From contig DUUZ01000112.1 in assembly GCA_012841255.1 (NCBI GenBank), positions 1 to 5,481 on the forward strand: 5,481 bases of DNA, read 5' to 3'. Shown piece after piece: positions 1 to 4,334 of the stretch (positions are counted from its first letter, which is position 1; each line of letters begins with the position of its first letter). The position numbers were made by a program, and so were the translations under genes. This DNA comes from Clostridiaceae bacterium (GTDB lineage Bacteria > Bacillota > Clostridia > Saccharofermentanales > DTU023). Under the pieces are notes generated by a model that saw only the letters and a program-made list of their open reading frames with translations, had not been told where the DNA came from and ran no database searches.

Positions 1-714
1 GAAGCCACCGCCTGTCCCCGCCGACAGGATCCAGGATCCGGTCCCGGCGATTCCCCGCCCCTCCCGGTTACGGGCATCGGCGGCCGGGACCACGGGGAAG
101 GTCAGGAGGGCCGGAAGATAGGGGTCGGCCTCCTGAAGGCGGATGATCAGGGTCTCGGAAGGGCCGGTTTCAACGGCCAGGATATTGGACAGCGAGGTCT
201 GCCGGTAGAGTTCAGTGACCGAAGAAACAGGAGAGAGCTGCCCCTCCCCGTCCTCTTCCACGGTCCGGTCCAGCCAGGCCAGCATGGAGGCCCGGACGTC
301 TTCGGCGGTCAGCCGTTGGCCGTTATGGAAGCTCTTGTCCCGGTCCAGGGTCAAGGTCAGGGTCAGGCCGTCTTCGGAGGTCCGGAGACCCTTGGCCAAT
401 AAGCCTTTCAGCCGGCCGTCGGCCCCCCGGTCAAAGAGGGGTTCATAGACCAGACGCAAAAGGGCGCGGACGGTCTCGTCTTTGTTAAAGAGGGGGTGGA
501 GGCTTGAACTTACAGGGACGGCCGTGTAAAGAGTGCTGTCGCTCTGCCCTTTTTCGGGCGGGGGCAGGGTGGGCTGAACCGGGCTTTCCACGGTCTCCCG
601 GGGAGTGCTTTCTTCAGGGCTTTGTGCCGGCGAACAGGCCAGGCTTGTCACCGTCAGCAGGAGGGCTGACAGAAGCACCAAGATCGATTTGATTTTCGCT
701 TTTTTTGTCTTCAA
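1..714 (-). CDS. ABC transporter substrate-binding lipoprotein, family 5 (peptide/nickel type), 5' part only
   Basis: This is the first 238 codons of an extracytoplasmic solute-binding protein; the 3' end lies beyond the left edge. Such proteins catch peptides or related ligands outside the membrane and pass them to an ABC permease. Residues 1-26 form a lipoprotein signal: a Lys-rich start (KTKKAKIK), a hydrophobic core (ILVLLSALLLTV), then SLAC with Cys27 as the lipidation site. The lipobox is not fully canonical (Ser at -3, Leu at -2). A Pro/Glu-rich linker covers about 28-58. Family 5 signatures follow: LRLVYEPLF (about 86-94), EDGLTLTLTLDRDKSFHNGQRLTAEDV (shown as EDGLT at 114-118 and FHNGQRLTAEDV at 129-140), and GTGSW near 224-228. 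The start chosen is TTG at 714, because it gives a proper signal peptide and has GGAAGG at 724-729, 9 bases upstream. The frame stays open further upstream, with an ATG at 867, but that would read through a terminator and bury the signal. The exact ligand cannot be told. Confidence 0.9.
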   Translation of the reverse strand, partial: MKTKKAKIKSILVLLSALLLTVTSLACSPAQSPEESTPRETVESPVQPTLPPPEKGQSDSTLYTAVPVSSSLHPLFNKDETVRALLRLVYEPLFDRGADGRLKGLLAKGLRTSEDGLTLTLTLDRDKSFHNGQRLTAEDVRASMLAWLDRTVEEDGEGQLSPVSSVTELYRQTSLSNILAVETGPSETLIIRLQEADPYLPALLTFPVVPAADARNREGRGIAGTGSWILSAGTGGGF

Positions 715-723
715 TCCGCAAGG

Positions 724-729
724 CCTTCC
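724..729 (-). promoter_or_regulatory. Ribosome binding site that fixes the TTG start of the binding protein
   Basis: On the minus strand GGAAGG lies 9 bases before the TTG at 714. The only other nearby candidate, TTG at 738-736, has no purine-rich stretch before it. This site plus the signal peptide decides the start. No convincing promoter was found between the terminator and this site; TATATT at 742-737 resembles a -10 box but would place the transcript start on top of the ribosome binding site. Confidence 0.6.
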
Positions 730-790
730 AGGCTCCAATATAAAGGGCCATATCCAGATAAGATTACCATACGGCAGCTTTCGGATTGTG

Positions 791-851
791 AAAAAAAATG
801 AAACGGATTGCCTGCCCTGCGCATAACGCAGAGCAGGCAACCCGTTCATTT
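791..851 (-). terminator. Intrinsic terminator downstream of rny
   Basis: Bases 796-821 and 827-851 form a long hairpin of about 25 base pairs with one bulged A, one or two G-T pairs and a 5-base loop (CATAA on the plus strand). The core pairs TTGCCTGC with GCAGGCAA. Read on the minus strand, the hairpin runs straight into eight T residues (798-791), so it is a Rho-independent terminator for rny, beginning 22 bases after its TAG stop. On the plus strand there is no comparable T run. It isolates rny from the binding-protein gene downstream. Confidence 0.9.
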
Positions 852-872
852 CATTTGGTTCTTTCATTACCG

Positions 873-2444
873 CTATTTGGCGTAATCGCTGTAGCGGCTC
901 TCCCGGATCATGTTGACCTTGATCTGACCGGGGAAGTTTAGTTCTTCCTCGATCTTCTTGCAGATCTCGTGGACCAGAAGCGGCATCTCCTCATCGCTGA
1001 CCGTGTCAGGTTCAACGATGACCCGGATCTCGCGTCCGGCCTGGATGGCGTAGGACTTCTCGACTCCCGGGATGGATTCTGCGATTTCTTCCAGCTTCTC
1101 GATCCTCTTGATGTAGGTCTCGATGTTCTCCCGCCTTGCCCCCGGCCTTGCAGCCGAGATGGCGTCTGCAGCGGCGACCAGGCTGGCGATCGGTGTCTCC
1201 ACTTCGACATCGCCGTGGTGGGATTCGATACTGTTGATGGTAATCGGATCCAGTTTGTAACGCCTGGCGATCTCGCTTCCCAGCTGGACGTGGGAGCCGT
1301 CCAGTTCGAAGTCGACGGCCTTGCCCAGGTCATGGAGCAGGCCGGCCTTCTTGGCGGCCTGGATATCCAGGTCCAGTTCGGCGGCCAGCATACCGGCGAT
1401 CCGGCTGACTTCGACTGCGTGCTGGAGGACGTTCTGACCGTAGCTGGTCCGGAACTTCAACCGGCCCAGAAGATGGACCACTTCCTGCGGAATGCCTGAG
1501 ACGTTGGTATCAAAGACCACCTGTTCCCCGGCTTCCCGGATGGAGTTTTCCACTTCCCTGGTCGATTTCTTGACCATTTCCTCAATCCGTGTCGGATGGA
1601 TCCGGCCGTCCTGCACCAGCTTCTCAATACTCAGCTTGGCGATCTCCCGCCTGACCGGGTCGAAGCTCGACAGGATAACGGCTTCCGGTGTGTCGTCGAT
1701 GATCAGGTCCACGCCCGTCAGCTGTTCAATGGTCCGGATGTTGCGGCCTTCACGGCCGATGATCCGGCCCTTCATCTCCTCATTGGGCAAGGAGACCACA
1801 GAGACGGTCGCTTCCGAGACATAATCGCTGGCGTAGCGTTGGATGGTGCTGACAACGATCTCCCGGGCCTTGGCCGCGGCCGTTGTCTTGGCCTCGTCTT
1901 CCATCTTCTTGTAGAGGACGGAGAGGTCATAGCGGTATTCACGTTCCGCCGTATCCAGCACAATGTCCCTGGCATCCTGGACGGAGAGGCTTGCAATCCG
2001 TTCGAGTTCCGTCCGCTTTTCAGCCTCGACGGCTGTCAGATCGTCTTCCCTTCGGGACAGATCGGTCTCCCGTTCACGGAAGTTCTCCTCCCGGTCCTCC
2101 AGGCTTTGGGCCCGGCGGTCCAGGACGGTCTCCTTCTGGTCGATCCGCTGGCGTTCCCGGGTCAGCTCGTGGCGGCGCTCACGCACATCACGTTCCAACT
2201 CGATCTTGGCCTTGTGGACTTCCTCTTTGACGGAGAGCAGGATTTCCCGCTTCTTGTCTTCGCCTGTTTTAATGGCTTCACCGACAATAGCGATGGCTTC
2301 TTCATCCATTTTCTGCCTTGTTTCAAGCAGTTCTTGGCTTTGCTTGCTATACCCTTTATTATAGAAAAACGCCGTCAGCAACCAGGCAATGACAGCGCCC
2401 GCAAGTAAACCGGCAACTACATAGAGCCATTCGATGGTAATCAC
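873..2444 (-). CDS. rny: Ribonuclease Y
   Basis: RNase Y is the membrane-anchored endoribonuclease that starts decay and processing of many mRNAs in Bacillota. The 523-residue product has the complete family layout: an N-terminal membrane anchor (about 5-28, WLYVVAGLLAGAVIAWLLTAFF), a highly charged coiled coil (about 35-200), a KH RNA-binding domain with GRIIGREGRN at 226-235, and an HD metal-dependent phosphodiesterase domain with His342, His371-Asp372 in LLHDLGK, HHGD at 409-412 and Asp427 in AAADAIS. It ends in the usual YAK. Length agrees with B. subtilis RNase Y (520 residues), and the KH-HD part matches it closely. All expected catalytic residues are present. The gene ends with TAG followed by a strong terminator, and its upstream leader is abutted by an insertion sequence. 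The GTG at 2444 is the first canonical start; an in-frame TAG lies at 2450-2448. The GTG, however, overlaps the Shine-Dalgarno, so an in-frame ATC at 2435 (520 residues) is a real alternative. Confidence 0.97.
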   Translation of the reverse strand: MITIEWLYVVAGLLAGAVIAWLLTAFFYNKGYSKQSQELLETRQKMDEEAIAIVGEAIKTGEDKKREILLSVKEEVHKAKIELERDVRERRHELTRERQRIDQKETVLDRRAQSLEDREENFRERETDLSRREDDLTAVEAEKRTELERIASLSVQDARDIVLDTAEREYRYDLSVLYKKMEDEAKTTAAAKAREIVVSTIQRYASDYVSEATVSVVSLPNEEMKGRIIGREGRNIRTIEQLTGVDLIIDDTPEAVILSSFDPVRREIAKLSIEKLVQDGRIHPTRIEEMVKKSTREVENSIREAGEQVVFDTNVSGIPQEVVHLLGRLKFRTSYGQNVLQHAVEVSRIAGMLAAELDLDIQAAKKAGLLHDLGKAVDFELDGSHVQLGSEIARRYKLDPITINSIESHHGDVEVETPIASLVAAADAISAARPGARRENIETYIKRIEKLEEIAESIPGVEKSYAIQAGREIRVIVEPDTVSDEEMPLLVHEICKKIEEELNFPGQIKVNMIRESRYSDYAK

Positions 2445-2449
2445 CCCCT
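2440..2449 (-). promoter_or_regulatory. Shine-Dalgarno of rny, overlapping the annotated GTG start
   Basis: The minus strand reads AGGGGGTGAT, which pairs over ten bases with the 3' end of 16S rRNA (consensus AGGAGGTGAT) with a single G-U pair. The GTG start uses the last G of the G run, leaving no spacing at all. The in-frame codon ATC at 2435-2433 lies 8 bases after the G run, an ideal distance. This site therefore puts the exact start codon in doubt. Confidence 0.6.
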
Positions 2450-2501
2450 ATATTCAATTTTCAAGATTCGAAACGATTCATTCACGATTAGTATCTATGA
2501 A

Positions 2502-2523
2502 CGAACCTGCCTTGGCAGGTCCG
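2502..2523. repeat. Short palindrome / hairpin in the rny leader
   Basis: ACCTGCC (2505-2511) and GGCAGGT (2514-2520) are perfect inverted repeats around TT, extended by two more pairs beyond one mismatch. It lies in the probable 5' untranslated region of rny, about 60 bases before the start codon. No T run follows on either strand, so it does not look like a terminator. It could be an mRNA-stabilising stem, an RNase target, or a protein-binding site; the sequence cannot decide. Confidence 0.5.
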
Positions 2524-2544
2524 ACCGTTTATTCTACTTGACAG

Positions 2545-2570
2545 TTTATAGATTTATGACAGATTGTCAA
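2545..2570 (-). promoter_or_regulatory. Candidate sigma-A promoter for rny
   Basis: On the minus strand a perfect -35 box TTGACA (2570-2565) is followed either by TATAAA (2550-2545, 14-base spacer) or TAAACT (2548-2543, 16-base spacer). Both fits are imperfect: the better -10 has a short spacer, and the better spacer has a weaker -10. Transcription would start near 2537 and give a leader of about 95 bases containing the hairpin. The whole promoter lies outside the insertion sequence, whose end is 26 bases upstream of the -35 box. Confidence 0.4.
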
Positions 2571-2596
2571 TAAAATCGGCAAGTTCATGTCATTCA

Positions 2597-2623
2597 GATA
2601 AATGACAAGGTAACCTGGACAGT
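2597..2623. repeat. Left terminal inverted repeat of the insertion sequence
   Basis: The 27 bases, beginning GATAAATGACAAGG and ending CCTGGACAGT, are the exact reverse complement of 4304-4330. The inner part, CTGGACA (2615-2621), can also pair with TGTCCAG at 2637-2643 to make a local hairpin. Confidence 0.95.
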
Positions 2624-2635
2624 GAGTCGAAAAAA

Positions 2636-2682
2636 ATGTCCAGCTTAATCTGGCGAAGTGAATGTTCAGTTTAGTCTGGCGA
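2636..2682 (+). repeat. Two subterminal imperfect direct repeats of 21 bp, 26-bp period
   Basis: Copies at 2636-2656 and 2662-2682 both read ATGTYCAGYTTARTCTGGCG followed by A; they differ at three positions, all transitions. Only the left end has the pair, although CCAGCTTAA recurs at about 4135-4143 near the right end. A spacing of about 2.5 helical turns and placement just inside the terminal repeat would suit extra transposase or host-factor binding sites, which is an inference. Confidence 0.6.
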
Positions 2683-2721
2683 TCGTAGTCTCCTGCCCCT
2701 CCATAAACTTTATACTATTCC

Positions 2722-2735
2722 AAGAGAAGAACCTT
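2722..2735. repeat. Internal inverted repeat, left copy (before the transposase gene)
   Basis: AAGAGAAGAACCTT lies 21 bases before the ribosome binding site of the transposase and is the exact reverse complement of 4107-4120, which lies 36 bases after its stop codon. The pair brackets the gene inside the element. Confidence 0.6.
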
Positions 2736-2756
2736 TGCTCTGAGAGGCCCAATTAT

Positions 2757-2761
2757 GGAGG
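2757..2761 (+). promoter_or_regulatory. Ribosome binding site of the transposase
   Basis: GGAGG lies 7 bases before the ATG at 2769. It decides that start over the in-frame ATG at 2658, which has no ribosome binding site and would add 37 residues unlike the family. TATACT at 2711-2716 could be a -10 box for the gene, but I see no -35 box at the right distance. Confidence 0.8.
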
Positions 2762-2768
2762 CTACATC

Positions 2769-4070
2769 ATGAGCAAATATCAACACCTGACCCTGGAAGA
2801 CCGGGTCCAAATCAAAGTGAAACTCAACGCCGCCTGTTCCCTTCGAAAGATCGCCAAGGATCTGGGCAAATCGCCAACCACCATCTCGCAAGAGATCCAA
2901 AAGCACAGGAGCCGCGTTGAGAGAAATGCGTACAATTCCCGTTACAACCCCTGTATCCACCGCACAAATTGCCCGGCAAGACTTCTTTGCGGCAAGCTCT
3001 ACTGCAAAAAGGGATCTTGTGCCTCGTGCAAGGAAGGCTGTTCCAGCCGATGCCCGCATTTCGAAGAAGAGCACTGTCCTCTCCTGCAAAAGGCCCCTTT
3101 TGTGTGCAATAGCTGTAAACAAATGAACCGCTGCAGTCTGACCCGGTACGATTACATGCCGACTGTCGCCCAACAAGAGTACACCGATCTCCTGTCCGAT
3201 GCCCGGCTCGGACGGTCCTATTCACCAGAAGAGATCGCCTTCATCAACGAAACCGTCAAGGCAGATCTTAAACGAGGCCTGTCCCCTTATGCGATCTGGG
3301 CCAACCACAAAAATGAGCTTCCCTGCTCACACCGGACCCTCTATCGCCTGATCCAGGATCGGGCCTTAGGGGACGTCACGGCCTTTGACCTCCCCTTCAA
3401 GATCCGTTACCGGCTCCGAAAAAAGAAGAAGGAACACAAGATCGATACCCTTTGCCGAAGAGGCCGCACCTACCAGGATTACCTGACCTTCATGGGCGAC
3501 GATCCCTGGCCCGTAGTGGAGATGGATTCGGTGATCGGAACCATCGGCGGCAGGGTCCTCTTGTCCCTATACTTCCAGGAGTCCTCCATGCTGCTCTTGT
3601 TCTTGCGGGAACGAAATACAGCCCAATCCGTCATCAATATCTTTGATCAGTTTGACAAGCTCCTGGGCCGGGCAACCTTTCAAAAGCTCTTCCCCCTCCT
3701 CATCACAGACAACGGGTCCGAGTTCTCTAATCCTGTAAAGATCGAGTTTGACGATGAGGGACAAAGGCGCACCCGGCTCTACTACTGTGACCCGGGCACC
3801 CCAAACCAGAAACCGGGCGTCGAAGGCGCCCATAAGCACTTAAGGCGGATTTTACCCAGGGGGACTTCCTTTAATGATCTGTCCCAGGAAGACATTAATT
3901 TAGTCATGGGGCACATCAATGGTTTCCCTAGAAAAAGGCTGAATGACCGGACCCCACTCCAGTCATTCAGCGCCACATTCGGGAAGGACATTTTGGAACT
4001 TTTAAAGGTCCCTGCAATCGATCCTTCCCATGTCATTCTACGGCCCAGCCTATTACAGAAAAACAAGTAA
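2769..4070 (+). CDS. IS30-family transposase
   Basis: This 433-residue enzyme cuts and joins the ends of its insertion sequence. The order of parts is: a helix-turn-helix near 1-48 with the IS30 opening (HLTLEDRVQI, then KIAKDLGKSPTTISQEI); a cysteine-rich region with 12 Cys between 62 and 122, probably zinc-binding; a second helix-turn-helix-like part near 170-195; and an RNase H-like core with Asp253 (EMDSV), Asp314 (TDNGSEF) and Glu352 (GVEGAHKHLRR) as the DDE triad. It closes with HVILRPSLL, which is typical of the clostridial cysteine-rich branch. The frame is whole, full length and ends in TAA. The ATG at 2769 is chosen for its GGAGG and for the usual MSKYQHLTLE beginning. The codons are less G+C-rich than those of the neighbours, in line with horizontal arrival. 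A weak stem, TATTAC/GTAATA, overlaps the stop codon and is followed by six T (4079-4084), perhaps a poor terminator. Confidence 0.96.
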   Translation: MSKYQHLTLEDRVQIKVKLNAACSLRKIAKDLGKSPTTISQEIQKHRSRVERNAYNSRYNPCIHRTNCPARLLCGKLYCKKGSCASCKEGCSSRCPHFEEEHCPLLQKAPFVCNSCKQMNRCSLTRYDYMPTVAQQEYTDLLSDARLGRSYSPEEIAFINETVKADLKRGLSPYAIWANHKNELPCSHRTLYRLIQDRALGDVTAFDLPFKIRYRLRKKKKEHKIDTLCRRGRTYQDYLTFMGDDPWPVVEMDSVIGTIGGRVLLSLYFQESSMLLLFLRERNTAQSVINIFDQFDKLLGRATFQKLFPLLITDNGSEFSNPVKIEFDDEGQRRTRLYYCDPGTPNQKPGVEGAHKHLRRILPRGTSFNDLSQEDINLVMGHINGFPRKRLNDRTPLQSFSATFGKDILELLKVPAIDPSHVILRPSLLQKNK

Positions 4071-4106
4071 TACGCTAATTTTTTAGAAACAAGGCCCGCT
4101 CCGAAC

Positions 4107-4120
4107 AAGGTTCTTCTCTT
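4107..4120. repeat. Internal inverted repeat, right copy (after the transposase gene)
   Basis: AAGGTTCTTCTCTT is the exact reverse complement of 2722-2735. In a transposase mRNA covering both, the 3' copy could pair with the leader just upstream of the ribosome binding site. Confidence 0.6.
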
Positions 4121-4205
4121 CTTACTCAGGCCATCCAGCTTAAAGTGTCGAAACCGACAAATTGCTCGATCGGCCTGTTAAGTGCGCTCTTCTTTCTTGC
4201 CGTTG

Positions 4206-4220
4206 ATGCTATTTTAGCAT
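4206..4220. repeat. Small hairpin near the right end of the insertion sequence
   Basis: ATGCTA and TAGCAT are separated by TTT, giving a six-pair stem. It is followed by TTATCTTCG, too broken for a normal U tract, so terminator function is doubtful. Confidence 0.35.
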
Positions 4221-4303
4221 TTATCTTCGTTTCTCGGGCTTTTTTGATTCACTCGATAACCCCGCCGCCTATGCCGTTTCGAGGTTTTCTGGATTCCTGC
4301 TCT

Positions 4304-4330
4304 ACTGTCCAGGTTACCTTGTCATTTATC
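4304..4330. repeat. Right terminal inverted repeat of the insertion sequence
   Basis: The 27 bases, beginning ACTGTCCAGG and ending CATTTATC, are the exact reverse complement of 2597-2623. The next four bases separate it from the stop codon of the minus-strand gene at 4335. Confidence 0.95.
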
Positions 4331-4334
4331 GCGC

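Larger units (their letters stand above)
2445..2596 (-). other. rny upstream leader (intergenic remnant)
   Basis: These 152 bases between the left end of the insertion sequence and rny hold no gene. They are visibly more A+T-rich than the flanking coding DNA, as expected for a promoter region. They contain a promoter candidate, a short hairpin and a cluster of TGACA/TGTCA words, described separately. Confidence 0.6.
2597..4330 (+). mobile_element. Complete IS30-family insertion sequence
   Basis: The element is 1734 bp, bounded by 27-bp perfect inverted repeats, and carries one intact transposase gene. It is at the long end for the family, because it has about 170 bases of non-coding DNA on the left and 260 on the right. 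It lies between the unknown gene (stop codon 4 bp outside the right end) and the leader of rny, disrupting neither frame. Both ends and the transposase appear intact, so it could be active. No clear target-site duplication is seen: the left flank ends TTCA and the right flank begins GCGC. If the true ends lie a few bases further in, a 2-bp AT or TA duplication would be possible but cannot be proved, because those bases belong to the symmetric repeats. Confidence 0.93.
4071..4330 (+). other. Non-coding right part of the insertion sequence
   Basis: No gene is seen in these 260 bases. They hold the second internal inverted repeat (4107-4120), a small hairpin TGTCG/CGACA (4146-4159), a hairpin ATGCTA-TTT-TAGCAT (4206-4220) followed only by a broken T-rich stretch, and a run of six T at 4241-4246 without a good stem before it. 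CTGGA (4289-4293) can pair with TCCAG (4308-4312), echoing the hairpin at the left tip. A short open frame at 4145-4345 crosses the element's end and has no ribosome binding site or family resemblance. Confidence 0.6.

Noticed and set aside
737..742. TATATT as -10 box for the binding-protein gene
   Set aside because: The transcript would begin at the ribosome binding site and no -35 box is found; kept only as a remark.
1596..2408. 270-codon open frame on the plus strand opposite rny
   Set aside because: It is the complement of a highly biased, strongly conserved gene; its residues show no family likeness and no ribosome binding site is evident.
2538..2570. Plus-strand promoter from TTGACA at 2538-2543
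   Set aside because: No -10 box lies at a usable distance, and no plus-strand gene starts there outside the insertion sequence.
2580..2608. Hybrid outward promoter from the left end of the insertion sequence into rny (TTGTCA in the terminal repeat as -35)
   Set aside because: At 17 bases spacing the -10 position reads AACTTG, which does not resemble TATAAT.
2636..2682. Two-copy repeat as a start of a CRISPR array
   Set aside because: There are only two imperfect copies with a 5-base gap, inside an insertion sequence, and no cas genes.
2658..2768. N-terminal extension of the transposase from the upstream in-frame ATG at 2658
   Set aside because: No ribosome binding site precedes it, it overlaps the subterminal repeats, and the ATG at 2769 has GGAGG 7 bases upstream and gives the usual family start.
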